Part shown: one piece after another, positions 17,738 to 26,762 of the stretch
Layout of the letters: each line of letters starts with the position of its first letter
Numbering within the stretch: position 1 is the first letter of the stretch
Assembly (NCBI GenBank): GCA_013816245.1
Contig: JACDEU010000001.1
Coordinates: 42,744 to 106,743 of the forward strand
DNA: 64,000 bases
Source of the DNA: Actinomycetota bacterium
GTDB taxonomy: Bacteria > Actinomycetota > Thermoleophilia > Gaiellales > Gaiellaceae
Direction of reading: 5' to 3'
Position numbers and translations under genes: made by a program
The notes under the pieces: model-generated
Seen by the model: the letters and a program-made list of their open reading frames with translations, nothing else
The model's database searches: none
What the model was told of the DNA's origin: nothing

Positions 17738-18309
17738 TCACGCTCTACGACGCCGACCGCTGCCCGTACTGCGCGCGGGTTCGCATCGTGCTCGCGGAAA
17801 AGGGAATCGAGCACGAGACCGTAGAGGTGAATCTTGACGACCGGCCGGCGTGGATCTACGAGAAGAACCCACTCGGCCGCGTGCCTGTGCTGGAAGAGGA
17901 CACGTTCCTGCTCGCGGAATCTGCCGTGATCGACGAGTACCTCGACGACCGCTATCCTGAGCCACCGCTTTGGCCCGCGGATCCCGCCGAGCGCGGGCTC
18001 GGCCGCATGCTCGTTTTCCGCTTCGACGAACTTTCGCGGCCGTATTACGCGCTTCGGCGCGGCGACGACGGCGCGGCTGATCGGCTCGACGTCGTGCTGG
18101 GGGAACTCGATGCGCGTCTACAGGGCCAGCCGTTCCTGAGTGGGCGCGAGTTCGGGCTTGCCGATATCGCATACGTGCCGTGGATCCTGCGCGCTCGCGA
18201 TCGGCTCGACGTCGATCTGAGTGGTTTCTCCGCTTTGTCGGAGTGGGTCGCAAGGCTCGAGGAGCGGCCGTCGATCGCAGCCGAGCTCGACGTCGTCGCG
18301 TCCTTGTGA
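17734..18309 (+). CDS. glutathione S-transferase-like protein
   Basis: A 191-residue GST-fold protein. The N-terminal thioredoxin-like domain has a glutaredoxin-style CPYC at residues 10-13 and the cis-Pro GRVPVLEED, and the helical C-terminal domain contains FGLADIAYVPW. The CPYC pair suggests a thiol-disulfide rather than a conjugating reaction. Actinobacteria usually lack glutathione, so the natural thiol may differ. It overlaps its neighbours by ATGA and GTGA. Confidence 0.82.
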   Translation: MITLYDADRCPYCARVRIVLAEKGIEHETVEVNLDDRPAWIYEKNPLGRVPVLEEDTFLLAESAVIDEYLDDRYPEPPLWPADPAERGLGRMLVFRFDELSRPYYALRRGDDGAADRLDVVLGELDARLQGQPFLSGREFGLADIAYVPWILRARDRLDVDLSGFSALSEWVARLEERPSIAAELDVVASL

Positions 18310-18953
18310 AGGTTCTCCTGCTGCATGCCTTCCCGCTCGACGAGCGGATGTGGGAGGCCCAGCGTCCGGCGCTCGACGGTCATGAAGTGATTGCACCGCG
18401 CCTGTATGGACGTGGCAAGACGATGGACGGCTGGGCGCAGTCGATCGCGGCCGAAACGGACGGCGAGCTCGCCGTCGTCGGCGCGTCGATGGGCGGCTAC
18501 TGCGCGCTCGCGCTGGCGCGGCTTGCTCCCGAGCGGGTGGGTGGTCTGCTGCTCCTAGGTGCGCGCCCGGATGCCGACTCGGCCGAACGCCGGGCCGGGC
18601 GCGCGGACACCATCGACCTGATCCGGGCCGAAGGAGCAGACGGGTTGTGGCGGATGATGCTCCCGAAGGTGTTTCACGACGAGGCTGCGGCGGACGAACG
18701 ACTGCTGTATCGAGATGCCGACGGGCTCGTCGGTGCAGTCGAGGCAATCCGCGATCGTGAAGACTCGACCGACGTGGCACGCTCCTTTTCCGGACCGCTG
18801 CGGTTCGCCGTCGGTGAGTTCGATCCGTTCGTCTCCGCGAGCGAGCTCGGAGGCTTCGATGCGCTGGAGCTCGGCGACGCCGGACATCTGGCGAACATCG
18901 AACGGCCCAAGGAGTTCAACGAGCTCCTGGGCGAGTTCCTCCAACGTGTCTGA
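18306..18953 (+). CDS. alpha/beta hydrolase
   Basis: A 215-residue single-domain hydrolase. The nucleophile Ser sits in VGASMGGYCA, and the His is predicted in LGDAGHLANIERP, with an Asp in VGEFDPFV. The start is GTG 18306, overlapping the GST stop as GTGA; the protein then begins directly with the first strand (VKVLLLHAFPLD). The substrate cannot be predicted. Confidence 0.8.
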   Translation: MKVLLLHAFPLDERMWEAQRPALDGHEVIAPRLYGRGKTMDGWAQSIAAETDGELAVVGASMGGYCALALARLAPERVGGLLLLGARPDADSAERRAGRADTIDLIRAEGADGLWRMMLPKVFHDEAAADERLLYRDADGLVGAVEAIRDREDSTDVARSFSGPLRFAVGEFDPFVSASELGGFDALELGDAGHLANIERPKEFNELLGEFLQRV

Positions 18954-19731
18954 GCTCCCGTCCATCGTCGACGTCGCCTGGCTCGAGACCGAGCTCGGAG
19001 CCCAGGATCTCTTCCTCGGCGACGTGCGCGGCCCGAACGCGCACGCGCGCGGCCACATCCCTGGCTCGCGGCCGCTCGTGCTCGGATCGCCGCCGCCGAT
19101 GAGCGACCCGGAGATGCTGAAGGCGCTTGCGCCCGAGGTCGGTCTCAGGCTTCGCCGCCATGGAGTCACGGGTGGCGAACGGCTCGTGCTCTATGACCGC
19201 GGCGACGGCGTCGGCGCAATGCCTGCCGCCCAGATGGCGGAGCTCGCCGGTCATCCGCGCGTCGCCGTACTACTGGGCGGCGTTGCGGCGTGGCCGCGTG
19301 AGCTGGAGGTAGGCCAGGTGGAGCTGCACCCGGTGAAGGCGACGTTCGAGCCGCGGTTCGACGCGATCCCGACGCGCGACGAGCTTTCGGGCAGGCTGGG
19401 GGACGAGACTTTGCTGATCCTCGACGTGCGCTCGGAAGAAGAGTTCAGAGGAAAGCAAGGGTATCCCTGCGATCCGCGGCAGGGGCGGATTCCCGGCGCA
19501 CGTCACTTGCCGGTGGAGGAGTTGTTCGCCGCGCCAGGGCAGCCATTGCCGCCCGATCAGATCCGCGTGCGGGTCGGCGACCCGAACGACATCGTCGCCT
19601 ACTGCCACTCAGGCTCGCGTTCCTCGCTCGCGACGTTCGCGCTCCGCACAGCCGGCTACCGGGCTCGCAACTACGCAGGCTCCTGGCACGAGTGGTCGCG
19701 CCACGACGACCTGCCGCTCGAACGAGGCTAG
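18946..19731 (+). CDS. sulfurtransferase (thiosulfate/3-mercaptopyruvate type, two rhodanese domains)
   Basis: A 261-residue protein with an inactive N-terminal and an active C-terminal rhodanese domain. The persulfide-forming Cys is in IVAYCHSGSRSSLATFAL, near residue 219. It transfers sulfur from thiosulfate or mercaptopyruvate to thiophilic acceptors. The start is GTG 18946, overlapping the hydrolase gene by 8 bp, and it closes the alkA operon. Its TAG stop is shared with the opposite gene in the palindrome CTAG (19728-19731). Confidence 0.85.
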   Translation: MSELPSIVDVAWLETELGAQDLFLGDVRGPNAHARGHIPGSRPLVLGSPPPMSDPEMLKALAPEVGLRLRRHGVTGGERLVLYDRGDGVGAMPAAQMAELAGHPRVAVLLGGVAAWPRELEVGQVELHPVKATFEPRFDAIPTRDELSGRLGDETLLILDVRSEEEFRGKQGYPCDPRQGRIPGARHLPVEELFAAPGQPLPPDQIRVRVGDPNDIVAYCHSGSRSSLATFALRTAGYRARNYAGSWHEWSRHDDLPLERG

Positions 19732-20468
19732 TCCCGAACGGCTGGGGTCAGACCCTGGCGGTTTGGGCTAGGTCGGGCGGCGATGCGCTCGGCCGCTTCG
19801 ACGAAGCCTGCGCACACGTCCCGGCCGAGCTCGTTCCACTCTTCGATCCGTTGCCGGGTCTCAGTGAGCAACGCGTCTTTGTCGACGGGGAGGTCGTCCT
19901 CCTCTTCGATCCAGTTCTCCACCTGGGCAAGCGTCACTTCCGGATGAAACTGGACGCCCCACGCGTTCTCGCCGAGTCGGAACGCCTGCGTACAGACGCG
20001 ATTCCGCGCGAGCTCGACTCCGCCCGCGGGGATGCCGTGGTCGTAGTAGTGCCACTGGAAGGCGTCGAAGGTCTGCGGTAGGCGGCCCAGCACCGGATCC
20101 TCCACGCCTGCGCTTGTGAGCTCGACCGGATACCAGCCGATCTCGAAGTCGCTCGCGGGCTGAACCGTCGCATGTGCTGCCTTCGCGAGCAGTTGCGCGC
20201 CGAGGCAGATCCCGAGCACGGGCAGGTGTAGGTCGAGCAACCGCTGCAGGAAGAAGCCTTCGTCCCGCAGCCACGGATGGTGGCGATCCTGGTCGGCGTG
20301 CATCGCGCCGCCGAAGACCAGCACCGCGCCGTACGCGTCGACTGGTTTTGGCGGGGGAGTCCCCCACGCGAGGCTCCACTCCTCGATTCCATGACCTCGC
20401 TCGTGCACGACGTCCCCGAATACACCTGAACGAACGCTTTCGCCGTGGATGATCGCCAGAACATCCAT
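19728..20468 (-). CDS. class I glutamine amidotransferase-like protein
   Basis: A 246-residue stand-alone GATase1 domain (GMP-synthase-like family). The catalytic triad is visible: Cys88 in VLGICLGAQLLA and the His/Glu pair in GVQFHPEVT. The substrate is unknown; relatives include gamma-glutamyl hydrolases and amidotransferases. Its start overlaps the stop of the DUF72 gene, so the two are coupled. It ends convergently on the sulfurtransferase with a shared CTAG. Confidence 0.82.
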   Translation of the reverse strand: MDVLAIIHGESVRSGVFGDVVHERGHGIEEWSLAWGTPPPKPVDAYGAVLVFGGAMHADQDRHHPWLRDEGFFLQRLLDLHLPVLGICLGAQLLAKAAHATVQPASDFEIGWYPVELTSAGVEDPVLGRLPQTFDAFQWHYYDHGIPAGGVELARNRVCTQAFRLGENAWGVQFHPEVTLAQVENWIEEEDDLPVDKDALLTETRQRIEEWNELGRDVCAGFVEAAERIAARPSPNRQGLTPAVRD

Positions 20469-21403
20469 CAGCTCTTCGAGCTCACCGGCACCTTCGCCTC
20501 TTGCAGGAGACGCTGTAGTTGCTTCGCGTTTGCGGCGGCCTGCGCCATTCTCCCACCGTGTCCGTCAGGGCTCGTCGCGTTGTTGTTGAAGAACGCGTAG
20601 GCCTGCTCTGCCTCGCCGGACAGTTCGCGCAGCGTCGGCACCCATTCCTGCAGCTCTTCGTCGGAGTACAGATAGTCGAAACGCTCGGCGGCGCTGCCGC
20701 CCCGCTTGTTCCACGTCGACGCGTTCCGCCCGTGAAAGCGGATGTATGCGGTCGGGCTCGTCAGCGCGGGGATGGTCGGGATCAGATTCTTCGCTCCGTC
20801 GATGCGTGGTGCATCGACGATCACATTGCTCGCGCCCAGCTCTTCGAGGAACCGGAAGGTTTCGTCGCGGTGCTCGTCGCCGAGCCAGCTCGCATGCCTG
20901 AACTCGATGAGCAACTCGTCGTCACCGAGCTGCTCGCGTGCCCACTGGAGGTAGTCGAGCGAAGGATCCTTGTAGACGACGTATGACGGGAACTGGAAGA
21001 GAATCCCGCCGAGCTTCCCGGCGGCTCGCAACGGCTCGAGCGCAGCAAGGAAGCGCCTGAAGACCTCGCCGCGAAACTCCCGCGAGGGCCGCTCGACGCG
21101 GCCACGCTCGTCCACCGGCGCCTCGTCGCGCAGATCGGGCGGGAGCGACTCCACCTTGACCGGGTGCCGTGTCATCAAGCCGAAAGCTTTGACGTGCATG
21201 ACGAAGCCGTCAGGCGTGCGCTCGGCCCAGCGCTGCACCATCTCCTCGCCCGGCAGGCGGTAGTACGTCGAGTCGACCTCGACGGTGTCGAAGTGCTCGG
21301 CGTAGTACGCCAGCCGCTCTCCCGCCTTGACGCCTTGCGGATACCAGTGCTTCGAGAGTGCGTCGTCGGCCCAGGAACAGGTACCGATCCTGATCTCAGC
21401 CAC
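20468..21403 (-). CDS. DUF72 domain protein (YecE-like)
   Basis: A 311-residue TIM-barrel protein of the DUF72 family. Typical elements are IRIGTCSWAD at the start, VEVDSTYYRLP, GILFQFPSYV and the C-terminal AYAFFNNNA. The biochemical role of the family is not established. The GTG start lies 6 nt after a TATGCT -10 box, indicating a leaderless mRNA. It is translationally coupled to the downstream GATase. Confidence 0.88.
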   Translation of the reverse strand: MAEIRIGTCSWADDALSKHWYPQGVKAGERLAYYAEHFDTVEVDSTYYRLPGEEMVQRWAERTPDGFVMHVKAFGLMTRHPVKVESLPPDLRDEAPVDERGRVERPSREFRGEVFRRFLAALEPLRAAGKLGGILFQFPSYVVYKDPSLDYLQWAREQLGDDELLIEFRHASWLGDEHRDETFRFLEELGASNVIVDAPRIDGAKNLIPTIPALTSPTAYIRFHGRNASTWNKRGGSAAERFDYLYSDEELQEWVPTLRELSGEAEQAYAFFNNNATSPDGHGGRMAQAAANAKQLQRLLQEAKVPVSSKS

Positions 21404-21415
21404 GAGGCCAGCATA
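21404..21415 (-). promoter_or_regulatory. leaderless promoter of the DUF72 gene (TATGCT)
   Basis: On the minus strand TATGCT (21415-21410) is followed after 6 nt by the GTG start at 21403. Confidence 0.55.
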
Positions 21416-21416
21416 C

Positions 21417-21448
21417 GAGACGGGGCCCTCGTAGCAGGGCCCCGTCTC
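21417..21448 (-). terminator. 13-bp perfect hairpin after the secreted-protein gene
   Basis: Arms 21417-21429 and 21436-21448 pair perfectly with a 6-nt loop. It lies 21 bp after the stop at 21470 and just upstream of the DUF72 -10 box. There is no U-tract, as is common for actinobacterial terminators. Confidence 0.75.
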
Positions 21449-21469
21449 GAATCGCGAAGTGCAGTCCGC

Positions 21470-22483
21470 CTAGATGCGGATTCGGATCTTGGCGCTCACC
21501 GCGGTGAACGGCGAAGCCGTTGCGCTCACGCAACCACCCGGAACGCCGGGAGTCGGCGAGGCACAACCCACCGAGGTGATGTCGCGCTCGGCGACGACCG
21601 TCCGTGCCTGGAACGTGGAGGTCGACTTCTTGCCCGTCTTCTTCAGCACGACGCTGTAGTTGCCGGCCGCATTCGTTCGCGCCGTGAACTTCGACGACTT
21701 ACCGTTGAGAAGCATTGTGACTCTGGCGCCTGCCACGCCGGTCCCCGCCTGCGTTACCGAGCCCGAGAACCTCACGAGTCGCTTCTTCGCGTTTACAGCC
21801 TTGCGGAGACTGATCGTCCCGTTGGCGACGAAGGCCCGCGTCTCGACGGTTGCCGCCGCGTTCGGGGCGCCCTTTCCGGCCGCGTACGGGGTCGTGATCG
21901 CCTTCCAGATGGCCTGACCGGCGGGCACGGTGAAGACGTTGTTCACCGTGAACGTCGCGTCGAGCAGCCGTGCGCCGTTCGGCGAGCGGCCGGGCGTTCC
22001 CACAGGAATGTCGTCCGGAGCCAGGCAGACGACCAGCTTGTATGCACCGAGCGCCGCTTCGGCGCCGGAGAGCTGGTCGACGTGCACGGGCAGGTTGATG
22101 GACTGCCCTGCGACCGACAGTGCGAGGTTCCAGACCGCGATGTGCGGAACCGGATCACAGCCGGGTGCGTTCGTGGTCGGCGGGACGACGATGACGTCGC
22201 CCGACAGTGGCAGCGGAATGTTCGCGTCACGCGAGAACACCGTGCCGCTCGTCGAACCAATGCGCGTCCCGGGCGCCGCCGAGGCGTTGATCGAGTAGCC
22301 GCTCGGAACGTAGATCGAGATGCGCGCCGGCTGCGAGTCGGACTGTGCCTGCGACACCTTGATCGTGAGCGACGTAGTGGTTTGTTGCACGCTCAGCTTC
22401 TGGGTCGCCAGCGCATTCCCCGCCAGAGCCAGCGCCGAGGTGCCCGCAAGCGCGAGCACGGCCAGCCTGATGATCGTTTTCAT
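21470..22483 (-). CDS. secreted protein of unknown function with C-terminal Ig-like domain
   Basis: A 337-residue exported protein. A signal peptide (KTIIRLAVLALAGTSALALA) is followed by a beta-rich Ser/Thr-rich region. A C-terminal stretch (about residues 225-300: RLVRFSGSVTQAG, VTMLLNG, TNAAGNYSVVLKK) resembles carboxypeptidase-regulatory or bacterial Ig-like folds. I do not recognise the family of the N-terminal half. The ATG at 22483 follows GGAAGGGG. Two 14-bp direct repeats lie upstream (22511-22546) and suggest specific regulation. Confidence 0.75.
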   Translation of the reverse strand: MKTIIRLAVLALAGTSALALAGNALATQKLSVQQTTTSLTIKVSQAQSDSQPARISIYVPSGYSINASAAPGTRIGSTSGTVFSRDANIPLPLSGDVIVVPPTTNAPGCDPVPHIAVWNLALSVAGQSINLPVHVDQLSGAEAALGAYKLVVCLAPDDIPVGTPGRSPNGARLLDATFTVNNVFTVPAGQAIWKAITTPYAAGKGAPNAAATVETRAFVANGTISLRKAVNAKKRLVRFSGSVTQAGTGVAGARVTMLLNGKSSKFTARTNAAGNYSVVLKKTGKKSTSTFQARTVVAERDITSVGCASPTPGVPGGCVSATASPFTAVSAKIRIRI

Positions 22484-22510
22484 ACCCCTTCCTTTCCTAC
22501 TTCGAAATAC

Positions 22511-22546
22511 GAAAAGCCCCTCCAAGAAATAAGAAAAGCCCCTCCA
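22511..22546 (-). repeat. tandem 14-bp direct repeats upstream of the secreted-protein gene
   Basis: TGGAGGGGCTTTTC occurs twice on the minus strand (22546-22533 and 22524-22511), with a 22-bp period, i.e. about two helical turns. The copies start 27 bp upstream of the ATG at 22483, so they are candidates for a regulator-binding site. Confidence 0.65.
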
Positions 22547-22576
22547 TTAGACGCCCGATTCCCGTTCAAGTTGCCC

Positions 22577-23761
22577 CTAATCCCGGGCTCGCACGAGGTT
22601 CCCGAAGAACTGCCAGTGATCGCCCCTGTACCGCGCCAGCTTCACCTTGTCCATCGGGTAGTAGTCGCTGGGCGAAGTCTGGATCCGCACTCCCGGGAGT
22701 AGGAACGGATTCAGCTCGTCCAGGTGGGTAGCCGCCTTCAGGACTCCCGCACGCGTAGGGTTCCGCCCCGCCTTTCGGAGCGTGTCGACCGTCGTGTAGG
22801 CCACCGCCATCCCGTAGTAGTTGAACACGTCGTCGGACTTCGCGCTCGGGAGAAAGCGCTGCATGATCGACTTGTAGAGCCGGACGGTGCGGTCCTTCGC
22901 CCACTGCTTCGCGGTCGGATCCTTGACGAAGGCGATCGACACCGAGCCCTCCACCTGTTTCCGGCTCGTCGCGACGCGCGCGATCTTCATGATGTCCGGG
23001 GAGATCGAGACCGAGGTGACGTACACGTGCGGGTGCCACCCGAGCCGAAAGGCACCGACGTAGCCGAAGATCGCGAACTTCGGTGTCGCGAAGAGCATCA
23101 GGGTGTCGGCTCCTGTGCTCTTGAGCTCTGCGAGTTGCGACGCAACGTCTGCGTCCGCGATCTCGTACGCCTGCGTGCCGACGATCTTTGCCTTGCGCCC
23201 GAGCCCGCGGCGCAGCCCGTTGAGCATGTCCTTGCCGAAGTCGGAGTTTTCGTAGAGAACGGCGATTCGCGCCTTCGGCTGATGCGCTGCGATGTAGCGC
23301 CCGTAGACCGCGCCTTCGCCGGCGAAGCTCGGCAGATAGCCCATCGACCATGGATATTTCCGGTGCTCCGTCTCCAGTTTGGAGACGCCGCTGCCGATGA
23401 AGAGTTGCGGCACCTTACGATCGTTGAGATACGAGCGGATCGCGAGCGCATGCTCGGTGCCGACGCTGTTGAAGATGGCGAGCACCTGGTCCTGCTCGAC
23501 GAGCTGACGTGTGAGCGTGATCGTCTTCGCGACGTCGAACTCGTCGTCCAGGTACTTGTAGTCGATCTTGCGGCCGAAGACACCGCCCTTCGAGTTGACG
23601 TACTTGAAGTAGGCATCGGCGCCACGCCCCACCGATCCATAGGCTGCCGCAGGCCCGCTGATGGGGATCGTCGCTCCGAGCGTGATCTGGGTTGCCGTGA
23701 CGCCCGGCGTCGCCGCAGGCGCCACAAGCGCGAGCGCGGCGGCCGCGATCTGCCCGATCAA
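22577..23761 (-). CDS. ABC transporter substrate-binding protein (branched-chain amino acid/amide type)
   Basis: A 394-residue periplasmic-binding protein of the LivK type (Peripla_BP_6 fold). An N-terminal hydrophobic segment serves as export signal, followed by ITLGATIPISGPAAAYG, typical of the mature N-terminus. No permease or ATPase gene is adjacent, so it is an orphan receptor or works with a transporter elsewhere. The TTG start overlaps the stop of the upstream peptidase-like gene (TTGA), so the two are co-translated. Confidence 0.85.
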   Translation of the reverse strand: MIGQIAAAALALVAPAATPGVTATQITLGATIPISGPAAAYGSVGRGADAYFKYVNSKGGVFGRKIDYKYLDDEFDVAKTITLTRQLVEQDQVLAIFNSVGTEHALAIRSYLNDRKVPQLFIGSGVSKLETEHRKYPWSMGYLPSFAGEGAVYGRYIAAHQPKARIAVLYENSDFGKDMLNGLRRGLGRKAKIVGTQAYEIADADVASQLAELKSTGADTLMLFATPKFAIFGYVGAFRLGWHPHVYVTSVSISPDIMKIARVATSRKQVEGSVSIAFVKDPTAKQWAKDRTVRLYKSIMQRFLPSAKSDDVFNYYGMAVAYTTVDTLRKAGRNPTRAGVLKAATHLDELNPFLLPGVRIQTSPSDYYPMDKVKLARYRGDHWQFFGNLVRARD

Positions 23762-25209
23762 CGGGACACGGGCGTGCGCAGGACCGGGAAGGTGAGGGTC
23801 ACGCGTCCAATGTGGGCGACGGAGCCTTCCGGGACCGGAATCAGATAGACGAGATTCCCGACGTTCTGCACGGTGCTACGCGCGCCCAGCGTGACGCGCA
23901 GACGTGAACCTGCAGGGATCGACGTGACCTCGTTTTGCAGCTTGATCGTCACCGTGCGCGCCTTCTTGCCGCTCGTCTGCGTGTCCGTGCCGCCGTCGCT
24001 GATGACGATCTCCGAACCGCTCGGCGTGACGGCGCTCAACACGGCGACAAGATGCCTGTAGCCCGTCGGGGTCGCAAACGAGACCGTGACGACGGGTGCG
24101 CCGAAACTCTCGAGGTGACGGACTTTCGCCGTCGTGCGCGCGACCTTTCCCTCGGCCGACAGCGTTCGCCCTCCGCGGAAAGTGAACGTCAGCCCGCGGG
24201 GCTTGGGTAGGGCCTTGAACGATTTGGGCGGGCTCCAGGGATCCGGCGCGATCTCGACCGGCGGTCGCTTGTCGATGCCGTTCGGAATCCCTTTCAGGAA
24301 ACGATCGAACCACGCGCGCACCTCGAGCGCTGCGTAGTCGAACTCGGCGGGAGGATTCGTCGCGGGCGCGTGACCGAAGTCCCCGAGGTAGAGGCGCTTC
24401 GGGCCCTTGAGCACGCGGAAAGCCGAGATCGCTTGATCGGCGTCGAACGCGAAGTCCCGCCGTCCCTGGAGCATGAAGGTCGGAATGCGGACACTCCCCA
24501 GTTGCGACCGCGTCGAGCGCGTCGCAAGGTAGGCGCGAATCGCCGGGACGTTTTGCTCGGCGACCGCATCGCTCAGAAGCTTCAGCTCCTCGTAGCCGTA
24601 GCGCTCGCGGGGAATATCCTGGGAAAAGCCGAGGATGATTCCCGCGCGCACGTGTCCTTGCGGCGCAAGCGCCTCGCGCAGGTCGGTCCACGTCGCAGCG
24701 GGAGCGATCGCCGCGAGGGACAGGCCTTCGACGGCCGCCCGCCAGACGAGCGCTCCGCCGTACGAGGCGCCGTAGGCGCCGACGTGGGCGGCGTCGACCG
24801 GATGTCTGGTCGTGAGCCAGGTGAGCAACTCCCGTAGATCCGCGAGCTCACGAGGGCCGTCGAGCGTGAACAGCCCCTCCGACTCCCCGTGGGCGCGAGC
24901 GTCGTACGTCAACACCGCGTACCCCTCGGGAGCGAAGAATTTCTGTGCCATCGAGTTCGGCGACCAGTTGACGAAGTCCGACGAGTTCCGGGTCTGTCCG
25001 AGGCCGTGCAGGAGGACGACGGCGGGCCAGCCCGCGGCCGGAGGGGTTCCCGTGGGCTCGAAGTAGCTCACCGCAATGCGCGCGCTGTCACTCATGGTCA
25101 CCCTCACCTCGGTCTGGGTGAAATCGCCTGCCGCTGCACGACCCGCGGGAACGAGGGCGGCGGTCAGCGCGACCGCGAGCACGATAAAAAGGCGGCGCAC
25201 GAGGTGCAT
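23758..25209 (-). CDS. secreted X-Pro dipeptidyl-peptidase/CocE-type alpha/beta hydrolase
   Basis: A 483-residue exported hydrolase. A signal peptide (MHLVRRLFIVLAVALTAALV...) precedes the alpha/beta hydrolase domain, with nucleophile Ser in GAYGASYGGALVW, Asp in GRRDFAFDAD and His in GDFGHAPATN. The last 150 residues match the jelly-roll PepX_C domain of the CocE/NonD family. I used the ATG at 25209; longer in-frame extensions run into murI on the other strand. It may release peptides or amides bound by the coupled binding protein. Confidence 0.83.
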   Translation of the reverse strand: MHLVRRLFIVLAVALTAALVPAGRAAAGDFTQTEVRVTMSDSARIAVSYFEPTGTPPAAGWPAVVLLHGLGQTRNSSDFVNWSPNSMAQKFFAPEGYAVLTYDARAHGESEGLFTLDGPRELADLRELLTWLTTRHPVDAAHVGAYGASYGGALVWRAAVEGLSLAAIAPAATWTDLREALAPQGHVRAGIILGFSQDIPRERYGYEELKLLSDAVAEQNVPAIRAYLATRSTRSQLGSVRIPTFMLQGRRDFAFDADQAISAFRVLKGPKRLYLGDFGHAPATNPPAEFDYAALEVRAWFDRFLKGIPNGIDKRPPVEIAPDPWSPPKSFKALPKPRGLTFTFRGGRTLSAEGKVARTTAKVRHLESFGAPVVTVSFATPTGYRHLVAVLSAVTPSGSEIVISDGGTDTQTSGKKARTVTIKLQNEVTSIPAGSRLRVTLGARSTVQNVGNLVYLIPVPEGSVAHIGRVTLTFPVLRTPVSR

Positions 25210-25224
25210 AGCGTATCCCGGCGA

Positions 25225-25230
25225 TACGAT
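25225..25230 (+). promoter_or_regulatory. leaderless promoter of murI (TACGAT)
   Basis: TACGAT is followed after 6 nt by GTG 25237. Confidence 0.55.
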
Positions 25231-25236
25231 CGCCGT

Positions 25237-26055
25237 GTGGATCCGCGGCCTGTGGGCGTGTTCGACTCGGGTGTGGGCGGCCTGACCGTCCTGCACGAAT
25301 GCCTCGTCACGATGCCTCACGAGGATTTCGTCTACCTCGGTGACCATGCACGCCTGCCCTATGGGCCGAGGCCCCTCGAGGAAGTCCGCCGATTCGCGCG
25401 GGAGATCGGGGCCTATCTCCAGGGCCAGGGCGTGAAGCTCGTCGTCAACGCCTGCAACACCGCCACCTCGGCCGCCCTCCCGCAACTGCAGGCGGAGCTC
25501 GACGTCCCGGTGGTCGGAGTGATCACTCCCGAAGCGCACGCGGCGGTCCAGGCGACTCGCAACCGGCGCATCGGGCTGCTCGCCACCGAAGGGACGGTGG
25601 CCGCCGGACGCTACGCCGAGCTCGTGCATGCCCTCGATGCCGGTGTCGAGCTCGTTGCCGTCGCGTGCCCGCGGCTCGTGCCGCTGATCGAGAGCGATGA
25701 CCCCTTCGGCGCCGAGACGACGGAAGCAGTGCGCGAGTATGCCGCGCGGTTGAAGGACGCCGAGGTCGACACCGTCATCCTCGGGTGCACGCACTACCCG
25801 CTCATCAAGCCAATCTTCCAGCGCGTCTTCGGACGCGACGTCGAGCTCGTGTTCTCCGCCGACGAAACGGCTCGCAAGGTCGCCGAGACGCTGGCGCGGA
25901 AGGGGTACGAAAACGACGTCGACAGGGAAGGGTCGTACCGGTTCCTCACAACCGGAGACCCCGAGGCTTTTCGCGAGATGGGCGCGCGGTTCTTGCAACT
26001 GCCCGTCGCCGAGGTCGAGCACGTCGAGCTAGCCGAGCTTGGAGTGACCGCGTGA
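25237..26055 (+). CDS. murI: glutamate racemase
   Basis: This enzyme makes D-glutamate for peptidoglycan. It has 272 residues, the normal length. The two catalytic cysteines are Cys73 in [11 protein letters not shown] and Cys184 in [11 protein letters not shown], and the N-terminal [13 protein letters not shown] carries the conserved Asp10-Ser11. GTG 25237 fits the family N-terminus and the leaderless promoter. Its stop overlaps the start of rph (GTGA). Confidence 0.95.
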   Translation: MDPRPVGVFDSGVGGLTVLHECLVTMPHEDFVYLGDHARLPYGPRPLEEVRRFAREIGAYLQGQGVKLVVNACNTATSAALPQLQAELDVPVVGVITPEAHAAVQATRNRRIGLLATEGTVAAGRYAELVHALDAGVELVAVACPRLVPLIESDDPFGAETTEAVREYAARLKDAEVDTVILGCTHYPLIKPIFQRVFGRDVELVFSADETARKVAETLARKGYENDVDREGSYRFLTTGDPEAFREMGARFLQLPVAEVEHVELAELGVTA

Positions 26056-26762
26056 GGAACGACGGCCGGCGACCGAACGAGCTGCGCCCTCTCGAGTCGA
26101 TTCCCGACTTCCTGGAGCAGCCGCACGGCTCGGTGCTGTACGCACAGGGCAAGACTAAGGTGCTGTGTACCGCCTCGATCCAGGAAGGCGTGCCCCGCTG
26201 GCTGTACGGCAAGGGACGCGGCTGGCTGACGGCCGAGTACTCGCTCCTGCCCGCTTCGACGGGCGATCGCACCGATCGCGAAGCGTCGCGCGGGAAGCAG
26301 GGCGGCCGGACGATCGAGATCCAGCGGTTGATCGGCAGGTCGATCCGGTCGATCACCGACTTCGAGGCACTCGGCGAGCGGACGCTCTGGCTCGACTGCG
26401 ACGTCCTTCAGGCAGACGGCGGCACGCGCTGCGCCGCGATCACGGGCGCCTACGTGGCCGCGCGCCGGGCGCTCGACAAGTTCGGGCTCTCGAAGGTGTT
26501 CACCGGTTCGGTCGCCGCCGTGTCCGTCGGGATCGTCGCCGGTGAGGCGCTGCTCGACCTGGACTACTCGGAGGATTCCCAGGCCGACGTGGACATGAAC
26601 GTCGTCATGACCGGCGACAGCGCGCTCGTCGAGGTGCAAGCGACGGCGGAGAAGACGCCGTTCACACGCGCGCGGCTCGACGAGCTGCTCGAGCTCGCGG
26701 CCGAGGGGATCGAAGAGCTCGCCGTCGCACAGGAGGAAGCCGTTGCTGCACCTCGCGGCTAG
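26052..26762 (+). CDS. rph: ribonuclease PH
   Basis: A phosphorolytic 3'-5' exoribonuclease that trims tRNA 3' ends. It is 236 residues, typical of the family. Motifs include RPNELRPL at the start, [10 protein letters not shown], the substrate loop around [13 protein letters not shown] and [19 protein letters not shown] 26052 overlaps the murI stop. The murI-rph-rdgB cluster is common in bacteria; here an MgtC-like gene sits between rph and rdgB. Confidence 0.95.
   Translation: MRNDGRRPNELRPLESIPDFLEQPHGSVLYAQGKTKVLCTASIQEGVPRWLYGKGRGWLTAEYSLLPASTGDRTDREASRGKQGGRTIEIQRLIGRSIRSITDFEALGERTLWLDCDVLQADGGTRCAAITGAYVAARRALDKFGLSKVFTGSVAAVSVGIVAGEALLDLDYSEDSQADVDMNVVMTGDSALVEVQATAEKTPFTRARLDELLELAAEGIEELAVAQEEAVAAPRG

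Noticed and set aside
19745..19755. GGGTCAGACCC palindrome as terminator of the convergent pair
   Set aside because: Only five pairs with a one-base centre, located inside the GATase coding sequence.
23758..26022. Very long minus-strand frame running through murI
   Set aside because: Only the part up to 25209 has a signal peptide and hydrolase domains; the rest is antisense to the well-supported murI gene.
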